Assembly (NCBI RefSeq): GCF_030285665.1
Contig: NZ_CP127295.1
Location: forward strand, 496,001-560,000
Direction of reading: 5' to 3'
Length of the DNA: 64,000 bases
DNA from: Amycolatopsis mongoliensis
GTDB taxonomy: Bacteria; Actinomycetota; Actinomycetes; Mycobacteriales; Pseudonocardiaceae
Shown: in pieces, positions 38,603 to 46,150 of the stretch
How the letters are laid out: the number at the start of each line of letters is the position of its first letter
Numbering within the stretch: the stretch's first letter is position 1
The notes under the pieces: model-generated
What the model saw: the letters and a program-made list of their open reading frames with translations, nothing else
Told to the model about the DNA's origin: nothing
Database searches by the model: none
Position numbers and translations under genes: made by a program

Positions 38603-39169
38603 ATGGTGAAGGTCGACGGGGTCCGCAGTGTCGAGGCGTTGCGCGAAAAGGTCCACGAGGGTGCGGAGCCCGAATACCTGCTGTTCTACGGGCACACGCC
38701 CACGAAGTCCGGGCGGGTGACGGCGAGCTGCCTGAGCCAGTGGTGGGTCGACCCGTTCGAGGCGGACGGCGTCGTCTACCCGACCGCCGAGCACTACATG
38801 ATGGCCGGCAAGGCCGAGCTGTTCGGCGACCACGAGAAGGCTGCGCTGATCCGGGAGACGCCCGACGCGAAGACGGCGAAGGTGCTCGGCCGCGAGGTCG
38901 CCGGGTTCGACGCCGCCGTCTGGGAGCGGCACCGGTTCGACATCGCCGTCGACGGCAACCTGGCCAAGTTCCGGGCCCACCGTGACCTGCGCCGGTTTCT
39001 GGTCGCCACCGGCGAGGCCGTGCTCGTCGAGGCGTCGAAGAAGGACCTCGTGTGGGGCACCGGGCTCGCGCGCGAGGAGAAGAACGCGACGAAGCCGGAC
39101 TACTGGCGCGGGCTGAATCTGCTCGGCTTCGCGCTGATGGAGGTCCGCGAGCAGTTGCGGGCCCGCTGA
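38603..39169 (+). CDS. NADAR-domain protein (YbiA-like)
   Basis: 188 residues from ATG 38603. NADAR signatures: LLFYGHTPTKSGRVTASCLS, PTAEHYMMAGKAELFGD, FDAAVWERHRFDIAVDGNLA, LVWGTGLAREEKN. Family members cleave N-glycosidic bonds of damaged riboflavin intermediates or remove ADP-ribose from nucleobases. Here it stands alone, without a DarT-type partner or rib genes, 20 bp after ilvA. Its stop is 1 bp from that of the convergent peptidase. Confidence 0.88.
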   Translation: MVKVDGVRSVEALREKVHEGAEPEYLLFYGHTPTKSGRVTASCLSQWWVDPFEADGVVYPTAEHYMMAGKAELFGDHEKAALIRETPDAKTAKVLGREVAGFDAAVWERHRFDIAVDGNLAKFRAHRDLRRFLVATGEAVLVEASKKDLVWGTGLAREEKNATKPDYWRGLNLLGFALMEVREQLRAR

Positions 39170-39170
39170 G

Positions 39171-40574
39171 TCACGGCGTCGGGGTCGGCGCCCCCGAGCA
39201 CGACTTCGACGTCGTCCGGCCCGTGTCGAAGAAAGTGACAGCGGCTTCGGCGCAGGGCAGCGAGGACAGCGAGCCGTGGGCGTCGTCCTCGACGGTCATG
39301 AGCGCGCCGCCGATCTTCTGCTGCATCTCGAGCGCCCAGCCGATGGGCGTGACCGGCTCGTAGGCGTGGCCGACGAGCTGCAGCGGGCTTCGGCCTTTCG
39401 CGAACGACCACGGCCGCGCGTCCAGCGGCCAGCCGACGCAGAGCTGTTCGTAGAGGCCGTAGCCGCCGGCGATCGGCAGGCGCTTCATCCGGTCGAGACG
39501 GTGCTGCCAGACGGTGTCGAAGTCGCGGGGGCTCGGCGACTCGTTGCAGAGCAGGGCCGTCTGCTGGAAGTGGTTGAACGCTTGGGGCTCGCCGTCCCAG
39601 CCGAAGCCCGTGGTCTTCGTGTCGGCGACAGGCTCGCCGCCGTCTCGGATGGCCGCGAGCTGCCGCGCCAGGCCGGGCCACTCGCGGCGCGGATTGGCGA
39701 GCATGCCGTTAACGGTCGCGCCGAACTTCGCCCGCAGCTCGAGGAGGGCTTTCGCGACCGCGGGCTCGGTGGTCCCGAAGTGGTAGACGGCGTCGTAGCG
39801 GGCGATCCAGGCCGCGAACTCGTGGAAGGTGTTCTCGCCGGCGGTCGCCTGGTCGTCGTCCATTTCGGTGACATTCAGGTCGGGCGCCATGACGGAGTCG
39901 AGCAGCATCTTGCCGACGTGGTCGTCGAAGAGCGACCGGTACTGAGCGCCGAGCGCGGTGCCCCAGGAGACGCCGTAGTAGCCGATCTTGTCCTCGCCGA
40001 GGGCCTGCCGGATCCGGTCCAGGTCGCGGGCGATGGTCGGCGTGGTCAGATTCCGGACGAAGGCGGGGTGCGCGGCGACGCACTCGCGGTTCGCGGCGGC
40101 TGCGCGCTCCACGCCTTCGCGGGTCTTCTCCTTGTCGGGGACGCCGGGGTCGGGCTCCGGGAAGTCGACCACGCACGGCAGGTCGGCGCTGTAGCCGACA
40201 CCCCGCGGGTCGAACCCGACGAGGTCGTGATGGACGCCGATCCCCCCGGCCCGGCTGCCGGCGATGCTGCGCGGCATGGCCAAGCCGGACTGACCGGGCC
40301 CACCGGGATTCAGCAGGACGGCGCCGGTGCGCGCACCGGTCGCCCGGATCCGGCTGACGGCGATGTCGATTTTCGGGCCACCGGGGTCGGCATAGTCGAG
40401 CGGGACCGGGACGAGGGTGCATTCGCTGCGCTGGTCACCGGAGTCCCAGCCTTTCGCGACGGCGGAGCAGAGCTGCCAGGAAAGGCCCTCAGCGGCGGCC
40501 GCGGAGACAGCCGGGACGGCGGAGACGAGCGCCACGGCGGCGAGCAGCGGGACGGCGAACCGGGTGATCGACAT
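39171..40574 (-). CDS. Secreted alpha/beta-hydrolase, tripeptidyl aminopeptidase type (TAP-like)
   Basis: 467 residues. Signal peptide ~1-28 (AAVALVSAVPAVSAAAAEG). The nucleophile lies in YYGVSWGTALG and the oxyanion region in LLNPGGPGQSG. The catalytic His is in the C-terminal TAP-like cap (EDDAHGSL). It releases N-terminal tripeptides or short peptides outside the cell by family. It contains several cysteines that could make disulfides. No operon partner; the tandem-repeat region lies upstream. Confidence 0.9.
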   Translation of the reverse strand: MSITRFAVPLLAAVALVSAVPAVSAAAAEGLSWQLCSAVAKGWDSGDQRSECTLVPVPLDYADPGGPKIDIAVSRIRATGARTGAVLLNPGGPGQSGLAMPRSIAGSRAGGIGVHHDLVGFDPRGVGYSADLPCVVDFPEPDPGVPDKEKTREGVERAAAANRECVAAHPAFVRNLTTPTIARDLDRIRQALGEDKIGYYGVSWGTALGAQYRSLFDDHVGKMLLDSVMAPDLNVTEMDDDQATAGENTFHEFAAWIARYDAVYHFGTTEPAVAKALLELRAKFGATVNGMLANPRREWPGLARQLAAIRDGGEPVADTKTTGFGWDGEPQAFNHFQQTALLCNESPSPRDFDTVWQHRLDRMKRLPIAGGYGLYEQLCVGWPLDARPWSFAKGRSPLQLVGHAYEPVTPIGWALEMQQKIGGALMTVEDDAHGSLSSLPCAEAAVTFFDTGRTTSKSCSGAPTPTP

Positions 40575-40721
40575 GGGCTCAGGCTGCCGGGAGTGCGGAC
40601 CGCGGGAGATCGGCCGATCAGCCGATGATCATGGCCGAACGGCCGGGACCGAGACGTGGTCGCCTTTCGGACCACAGCGGCGGACCCGACTCATCCCTCG
40701 CCGGCGGTTGTCCTCGGGTCT

Positions 40722-40966
40722 CGGCCATCGCCGGGCCGGGCCCCGCCGGCTAAGCGGTCGTCAGTTTCCGGCCATCACCGGGCCGAGCCCGACCGGCCAA
40801 GCGGTCGTCAGTTGTTGGCCGTCGCCGGACCGAGCCCGACCAGTCAAGCCATCGTCAGTTTCTGACCATCGCCAGGCCTGAGCCCAGCCAGCCAAGCCGC
40901 CGTCAGTTGCCGACCGTCGCCGGACCGGGCCTGGCCAGCCAAGCCATCGTCAGTTTTCGACCGTTG
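40722..40966. repeat. 47-bp tandem repeat, five copies plus a partial
   Basis: Units start at 40722, 40769, 40816, 40863, 40911 and (partial) 40958; period 47, once 48. Each contains CGGCCATCGCCGGGCCG-like sequence, then CC(A/G)(G/C)CCAAGC and the conserved end CGTCAGTT. Copies differ by 5-12 bases. Because 47 is not a multiple of 3, no single protein repeat is encoded. The last copy runs into the final six codons of the GntR gene. The rest of this 375-bp gene-free gap (40575-40721) shows no gene; it should hold the promoter of the TAP-like peptidase. Confidence 0.88.
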
Positions 40967-41681
40967 TCGGTTCTCCTCCGCCGAGGCCGACGAACATCGT
41001 CTGGTGCAGGCCGCGTACGTGCTTCCTCGTCACCCGCGCCGCCGCGTCCGGGTCGCCCGCCGACAGCGCCTTCACCAGCCGGGCGTGGTCGCGGTTCGAT
41101 TCTCGGAGCTTTGCCATCGGGTACGGCAGGTAGAACCGGTACAGCTCGGCCAGCACCGTCTCGTACTGCGCCACCGCCGCGGCCGGGCCTGGACCGACCA
41201 CCGTTCGGTGGAACTCCGCGTCGAGCTCGTGGAACTCCGCCCAGCCCGCCGCCGTGTCCATGCGGGCGACCAACGTCCGCAAGCGCGGTAGGTCCGGCGA
41301 CCGCTTGGCCACCAGCTGGACCATGCCCGCCTCCAGGACCAGGCGGTGGTCGATCAGCTCGCGGACCTCGTCCGCCGACTCGCGGTAGGCGCCCACCTCG
41401 CGGACTCGCTCCGCCGGCGGATCCGCGGCCACGAGCGTCCCGCCGCCTCGGCCGCGACGACGCTCGATCAGGCCGTCGCCGACCAGGGACTCCAAGGCCC
41501 TTCGCACGGTGATCTCCGCGACGCCGAGAGCCCGCGCGATTTCGGCGTTCGCCGGCAGGCGCTCCCCCGGCTTCAGCAGGCCCAGCTCCACGGCGAGCGC
41601 GATGCGGGCGCGGACGGTGTCCAGTGCGGACAGCCGCCGGATGCCGGTCAGCGCCGGCGCGCTCAGGTCTGCCGTCGCCAT
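40950..41681 (-). CDS. GntR/FadR-family repressor
   Basis: 243 residues from ATG 41681; TACGGT lies 6 nt before it (leaderless type). N-terminal winged HTH (ARIALAVELGLLKPGERLPA, ARALGVAEITVRRALESLV) and an all-helical FadR-type (FCD) domain with metal-type residues in FHELDAEFHRTVVG and HVRGLHQ. It is divergent from the nitrilase/permease operon, which it probably controls through the palindrome at 41702-41720. The last residues (EPTTVEN) come from the tandem repeat. Confidence 0.92.
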   Translation of the reverse strand: MATADLSAPALTGIRRLSALDTVRARIALAVELGLLKPGERLPANAEIARALGVAEITVRRALESLVGDGLIERRRGRGGGTLVAADPPAERVREVGAYRESADEVRELIDHRLVLEAGMVQLVAKRSPDLPRLRTLVARMDTAAGWAEFHELDAEFHRTVVGPGPAAAVAQYETVLAELYRFYLPYPMAKLRESNRDHARLVKALSAGDPDAAARVTRKHVRGLHQTMFVGLGGGEPTTVEN

Positions 41682-41701
41682 GAACCGACCGTACCGCACA
41701 A

Positions 41702-41720
41702 ACTGCTCATCTTGAGCAGT
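41702..41720. promoter_or_regulatory. GntR operator candidate
   Basis: ACTGCTCATCTTGAGCAGT, arms of 8 bp around TCT, directly upstream of the nitrilase -35 box. A second inverted pair, CATCTTGA (41708-41715) and TCAAGATG (41734-41741), brackets that promoter. Confidence 0.7.
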
Positions 41721-41721
41721 C

Positions 41722-41750
41722 TTGTTTAAGTGTTCAAGATGGACTATTTT
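41722..41750 (+). promoter_or_regulatory. Promoter of nitrilase-permease operon
   Basis: TTGTTT (41722-41727), 17-bp spacer, TATTTT (41745-41750), then 6 nt to ATG 41757. Good sigma-70-type spacing and a start at or next to the A of ATG imply a leaderless mRNA. Confidence 0.65.
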
Positions 41751-41756
41751 TCGTCC

Positions 41757-42632
41757 ATGCCGCGACCACTGCCGATCGCCCTCGTGCAAGCGCCGCCCCG
41801 GCCCGTCGGAGACGCCGGGTTCGCGGGCGAGGTCGAGGCGGTCCTTCGCCGGTTCCCCGCCACGCGTCTGGCCGCCTTCCCCGAGCTGCACCTCTGCGGC
41901 GTCGACGGCGAAGGCGACGAACGCACCGAGCAGCTCCGAGCCGCCTCGCAGCCGTTGGCCGGAAAACGGACCGAGGAGCTCGCCGAGCTGGCCGGCGACC
42001 TGGGGATCTGGCTCGCACCCGGCACCGTTTGCGAAGAAGGCGACCAAGGCGAGCTGTTCAACACCGCCCTGGTCTTTTCCCCGCGAGGCGAGCTGGCCGG
42101 CTGGTACCGCAAGGTCTTCCCCTGGCGGCCGCACGAGCCGTACGACCCCGGCGACCGGTTCGTCGTCGCCGATCTGGCCGACGCCGGACGCGTCGGCTTT
42201 TCCATCTGTTACGACGCCTGGTTCCCCGAAGTGACTCGGCACCTCGCGTGGATGGGCGCCGAGATCGTGCTCAACCCCGTCCAGACCACGACCCCCGACC
42301 GCGCTCAGGAGCTCGTCCTGGCCCGGGCGAACGCCATCGTCAACCAGGTCTTCGTCGCCAGCGTGAACACGGCCGGGCCGTTCGGGATGGGCGACAGCCT
42401 GCTCGTCGGGCCCGAGGGCGACGTGCTCGGCGCGCTGCCCGGCCCCCGAGACGGCGTTCTCGCCCACACGATCGACCTCGACGAGGTGGCGCGCGTTCGC
42501 CGGGACGGCACCGCGGGCACCAACCGCATGTGGGCGCAGTTCACCTCTGCCGACGCGCCCCTCGACCTGCCGCTCTACCAGGGCCGGATCGACCCGGACC
42601 GCTGGCGTCCACGAGAAGGAGACGACCGATGA
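41757..42632 (+). CDS. Carbon-nitrogen hydrolase (nitrilase superfamily amidase)
   Basis: 291 residues from ATG 41757, chosen for the promoter placed 6 nt upstream; ATG 41739 and GTG 41730 are in frame. The Glu-Lys-Cys triad is E43 (FPELHLCG), K119 (WYRKVFPW) and C151 (SICYDAWFPE). It hydrolyses an amide or nitrile. Its stop overlaps the start of an APC permease (ATGA), so the substrate is probably imported by that permease. The identity of the substrate is open. Confidence 0.92.
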   Translation: MPRPLPIALVQAPPRPVGDAGFAGEVEAVLRRFPATRLAAFPELHLCGVDGEGDERTEQLRAASQPLAGKRTEELAELAGDLGIWLAPGTVCEEGDQGELFNTALVFSPRGELAGWYRKVFPWRPHEPYDPGDRFVVADLADAGRVGFSICYDAWFPEVTRHLAWMGAEIVLNPVQTTTPDRAQELVLARANAIVNQVFVASVNTAGPFGMGDSLLVGPEGDVLGALPGPRDGVLAHTIDLDEVARVRRDGTAGTNRMWAQFTSADAPLDLPLYQGRIDPDRWRPREGDDR

Positions 42633-43957
42633 CCTCCACGGCCGCGGCCCCGGCAGCCGCCCTGCAGCGCCGGCTCGGCCTGCCCGGCGTCGTCCTGTTC
42701 GGGCTCGCCTACATGGCTCCGCTGATCGTGCTCGGCACCTTCGGCATCGTCGCGACGACGACCGAGGGCACCGTGCCCTCGGCCTACCTGCTCGCCCTGG
42801 TCGCGATGCTGTTCACCGCGGCGAGCTACGGGAAGATGGCCGCCACCCACCCCGTCGCCGGGTCGGCCTACACCTATGTCCGGAAAGCGGTCGACGCGCG
42901 CGCCGGGTTCCTCGTCGGCTGGGCCGTGCTGCTCGACTACTTCTTCCTGCCGATGGTCATCTGGCTGATCGGCGGCGCCTACCTCTCGGCCGAGTTCCCC
43001 GCGGTGCCCGATTGGCTCTGGTTGATCACTTTTATTCTGCTGACGACCATCCTCAACGTCCTGGGCATCAAGATCGCCGAGAAGGCGAACTTCGTGCTGA
43101 TGGCCTTCCAGATCCTGGTGATCGGGTTCTTCGTCGTTCTTTCGGTCAAGCAGGTCCTGCACGTCGGCGGCTCGCTGGCGAGCACGCAGCCGTTCTTCCA
43201 CCCGGGCAGCACGCTGGGGACGATCTCCGGCGGCGCCGCGCTCGCGACGTACTCCTTCCTCGGCTTCGACGCCGTGACGACGTTGACCGAGGAGACGACC
43301 GAGCCGCGCCGGACGATCCCCCGGGCCATCCTGCTGACCGCGCTGATCGGCGGCGGCATCTTCGTCGTGCTCGCCTACTTCACCCAGCTCGCGCACCCGG
43401 GCAGCGCGTTCACCGACGAGTCGTCCGCCGCGTTCGAAATCGCGACGACGATCGGCGGCAACCTCTTCGCGTCGTTCTTCCTCGCCGGCCTGGTCGTGGC
43501 GCAGTTCGCGTCGGGGATCGCCGCGCAGGCGAGCGCGTCGCGGCTGATGTTCGCCATGGGCCGCGACGGCGTGCTGCCGCGGGTCTTCGGCAAGCTCCAG
43601 CCGAAGTTCGCGACGCCGGTGTTCGGCATCGTCCTGACCGGGCTCGTCGGGCTGGTCGCGCTGGCGCTCGACGTCAGCACGTCGACGTCGTTCATCAACT
43701 TCGGGGCGTTCACGGCGTTCACGTTCGTCAACGTCAGCGTCCTGGCGACGTGGCTGCGCGACCGGACTGGCAAACGCGTGCTGACCTGGGTGGTCTTCCC
43801 GGTGGTCGGGGCCGTGGTCGACTTGTGGCTACTGGTCAACCTGGACGGCATCGCGCTGGTGTTCGGCCTGGTCTGGCTGGCGATCGGCGTCGTCGTCCTG
43901 GCGGCCATCACCCGTGGCTTCCGGCGGCCGCCGCCGGAGATGACGTTCGAGGATTAG
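42629..43957 (+). CDS. APC-family amino acid/amine permease
   Basis: 442 residues with about 12 TM segments. The N-terminal APC signature is GLAYMAPLIVLGTFGIVATT, TM3 is SYGKMAATHPVAGSAYTYV, and TM6 is FLGFDAVTTLTEETTEPRRT. AGAAGGAG precedes the ATG. Translationally coupled to the nitrilase: import followed by hydrolysis of an amide or amine is the simplest reading. Tail to tail with a small membrane gene, 1 bp apart. Confidence 0.93.
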   Translation: MTSTAAAPAAALQRRLGLPGVVLFGLAYMAPLIVLGTFGIVATTTEGTVPSAYLLALVAMLFTAASYGKMAATHPVAGSAYTYVRKAVDARAGFLVGWAVLLDYFFLPMVIWLIGGAYLSAEFPAVPDWLWLITFILLTTILNVLGIKIAEKANFVLMAFQILVIGFFVVLSVKQVLHVGGSLASTQPFFHPGSTLGTISGGAALATYSFLGFDAVTTLTEETTEPRRTIPRAILLTALIGGGIFVVLAYFTQLAHPGSAFTDESSAAFEIATTIGGNLFASFFLAGLVVAQFASGIAAQASASRLMFAMGRDGVLPRVFGKLQPKFATPVFGIVLTGLVGLVALALDVSTSTSFINFGAFTAFTFVNVSVLATWLRDRTGKRVLTWVVFPVVGAVVDLWLLVNLDGIALVFGLVWLAIGVVVLAAITRGFRRPPPEMTFED

Positions 43958-43958
43958 G

Positions 43959-44336
43959 TCAGCCGCCCGGGCACTCGTTGCCGCCGCCGCTGTGCTCGAC
44001 GCAGTGACGCGGCTCCGGCGGAGGCGGCGGCGCGTGCCGGGCGTGGTCGGCCCAGTTCATCCCGGCGACCGCGACGGCCAGGACGAGGCAGATCCCGAAG
44101 AACCACGTCCAGCCCCGACGGCGCGTGGTCGCCGCGACGACCACGCCCACCAGCGGCAGCCCGGCGCCGAGCCAGGCCGCCCAGGTCAGGTAGCCGCCGG
44201 CGCGGTCGCCGGCCTCGCCGAACACCGGGACGCTCGCCAGGAACCCCTGCAGCACCAGGAACGGGACGACGAGCAGCAGGCCCACGGCGCAGAGCGCCAG
44301 CACGAGCGAGGACCACCCGGCCCGCAGTTCCCCCAC
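43959..44336 (-). CDS. Small membrane protein, unknown function
   Basis: 125 residues from GTG 44336 (no ATG in frame). Three hydrophobic segments (SLVLALCAVGLLLVVPFLVL; YLTWAAWLGAGLPLVGVVVA; WTWFFGICLVLAVAVAG) then a periplasmic Pro-rich tail with two cysteines (PRHCVEHSGGGNECPGG). Shadow frames on the same strand lack this pattern. No family recognised; the start is uncertain. Confidence 0.6.
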   Translation of the reverse strand: MGELRAGWSSLVLALCAVGLLLVVPFLVLQGFLASVPVFGEAGDRAGGYLTWAAWLGAGLPLVGVVVAATTRRRGWTWFFGICLVLAVAVAGMNWADHARHAPPPPPEPRHCVEHSGGGNECPGG

Positions 44337-44379
44337 ACGGCCATCATGCCCGGGCGGACGAGAGAAAACCTGAGTAGAT

Positions 44380-45135
44380 CTACTGCTCGCCGAGGGTCTT
44401 CTGCAGCGCCTTGTTCGCCTTCCGCGCCATGTCGGCGACGGCTTCACGGCGAGCCGCGTCGGCCGCGTAGTCCTCTTCGCGGTTGCGGACCACGCGCGCC
44501 GGCGCGCCGACCGCGATCGAGTAGTCCGGAATGTCACCACGGACGACCGCGTGCGCGCCCAGCACCGAGCCGCGGCCGATGCGGGTGCCCTTCAACACGC
44601 TGACCTTCGTGCCGAGCCACGTGTCCGGCCCGATGCGCACCGGGGACTTCACGATGCCCTGGTCCTTGATCGGCACGTGGATGTCGGCGATGACGTGGTC
44701 GAAGTCACAGATGTACACCCAGTCGGCGACCAGCGTGGCCGCGCCGAGCTCGATGTCGAGGTAGCAGTTGATCACGTTCTGGCGGCCGAACACGGACTTG
44801 TCGCCGATCCGCAGCGAACCCTCGTGGCAGCGGATCGCGTTGCCGTCCCCGATGTGGACCCAGCGGCCGATCTCCAGCCGCCCGTAGCCGGGCCGGCAGT
44901 GGATCTCGACGTCCTTCCCGAGGAAGAGCATCCCGCGCAGGATGATGTGCGGGTTGGCGATCCGGAACTTGAGCAGCCGGTAGTACCGGACCAGGTACCA
45001 AGGCGTGTACGCACGGTTGCGCAGCACCCACCGCAGCGAGTCGGCGGTCAGGAACTTCGCCTGTCGCGGATCGCGCCGCGCGCGCCGCCAGGCCCGCACC
45101 CGCGACAGCGCGGGCGCACCCCACATCGACGTCAT
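44380..45135 (-). CDS. Left-handed beta-helix (hexapeptide) acyltransferase
   Basis: 251 residues from ATG 45135; TACGGT sits 7 nt before it, supporting this start over ATG 45126. Hexapeptide turns run from ~85 to ~205 (LEIGRWVHIGDGNAIRCHEG, RIGPDTWLGTKVSVLKGTRI, GSVLGAHAVVRGDIPD). DFDHVIADIHVPI resembles the catalytic His region of sugar O-acyltransferases. An acyltransferase also sits near this locus in mycobacteria (Rv3034c), so acylation of the same glucan lipid is possible but unproven. Confidence 0.82.
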   Translation of the reverse strand: MTSMWGAPALSRVRAWRRARRDPRQAKFLTADSLRWVLRNRAYTPWYLVRYYRLLKFRIANPHIILRGMLFLGKDVEIHCRPGYGRLEIGRWVHIGDGNAIRCHEGSLRIGDKSVFGRQNVINCYLDIELGAATLVADWVYICDFDHVIADIHVPIKDQGIVKSPVRIGPDTWLGTKVSVLKGTRIGRGSVLGAHAVVRGDIPDYSIAVGAPARVVRNREEDYAADAARREAVADMARKANKALQKTLGEQ

Positions 45136-45187
45136 GCCCGTGACCGTAACCTGTGTGCGGGACGGGTTCACGGGCAAGGGGAGCTGG

Positions 45188-46150
45188 ATGGGCACGAAGC
45201 TGATCATCGACACCGACCCGGGCGTCGACGACGCGCTGGCGATCGCGCTGGCGGCGCTGTCCCCGGACGTCGAGCTGCTGGGTGTGACGTCGGTGTTCGG
45301 CAACGTGCCGCTGGACCGCACGACCTCGAACGCGCGCCGGCTGCTGGAGCTGTTCGGCCGCACCGACGTGCCCGTGGCCGCCGGGGCCGCCCGGCCGCTG
45401 GTGTATTCGAAGCCGCGCGACGCCAAGGAGGTCCACGGCGGCGACGGCCTGTCGGGCCACTCCTACACGCTGCCGGAGGCGAGCCGCCCCCTCGAAGAGC
45501 GCGACGCCGTCCGCCTGATGCTGGACCTCCTGGAGTCGTCGGACGAGCCGGTGACCATCGCCCCGATCGGACCGCTGACCAACATCGCCGCGCTGTTCGC
45601 GGCCCACCCGGGCGCGGCGGCGAAGATCGCGCGGCTCGTGATCATGGGCGGCGGGGTGACGTTCGGCAACAGCACCACCGCCGCCGAGTTCAACATCTGG
45701 AGCGACCCCGAATCGGCCCGCCGGGTACTGGTCGAGGAGGACGTCCCGGTAGTGCTCGTGCCGCTCGACCTCACGCACCGCTGCGCGGTCGACGCCGACT
45801 GGCTGGCGAAGCTCGCGGCGTCGGGCCCGGTCGGCGCCACCCTCGAAGGCCTCACCTCCACCTACCGTCAGCACTACACGCGGGTGTTCGGCGAAGACCG
45901 GATGGTCATGCACGACGCCGTCGCGGTCGCGGAGGCGATCTCGCCGGGGATCCTGCACACCGAGACCTACCGCGTCGACGTCGACTGCGGGCTGGGCCCG
46001 GCGCGCGGGCAGACCCTGGTCGACCGGCGAAGGCTCGGTGAAGAGGATCCGCAGTTCACGCCCGGCCGGCCGATCGAGGTCGCGATGGACACCGACCTCG
46101 ACGGCCTGCGCGGTTTCGTCCTCGACCGGCTGACCGGAGCCGCGCAGTGA
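45188..46150 (+). CDS. Nucleoside hydrolase (inosine-uridine preferring type)
   Basis: 320 residues from ATG 45188 with AGGGGAG upstream. The calcium-binding signature DTDPGVDDA is at residues 8-16; IAPIGPLTNIA, AEFNIWSDPESA, and the late Asp in VMHDAVAVAE complete the active site. It splits ribonucleosides into base and ribose for salvage. Its stop overlaps the GTG of the following wall-hydrolase gene (GTGA). Confidence 0.94.
   Translation: MGTKLIIDTDPGVDDALAIALAALSPDVELLGVTSVFGNVPLDRTTSNARRLLELFGRTDVPVAAGAARPLVYSKPRDAKEVHGGDGLSGHSYTLPEASRPLEERDAVRLMLDLLESSDEPVTIAPIGPLTNIAALFAAHPGAAAKIARLVIMGGGVTFGNSTTAAEFNIWSDPESARRVLVEEDVPVVLVPLDLTHRCAVDADWLAKLAASGPVGATLEGLTSTYRQHYTRVFGEDRMVMHDAVAVAEAISPGILHTETYRVDVDCGLGPARGQTLVDRRRLGEEDPQFTPGRPIEVAMDTDLDGLRGFVLDRLTGAAQ

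Noticed and set aside
40417..40881. Frames of 70-200 residues through the 47-bp repeats
   Set aside because: The repeat period is not a multiple of three, no ribosome-binding site is present, and the products are frame-dependent artefacts.
40722..40966. CRISPR array
   Set aside because: The copies are contiguous variants of one unit with no separate spacers, and no cas gene is near.
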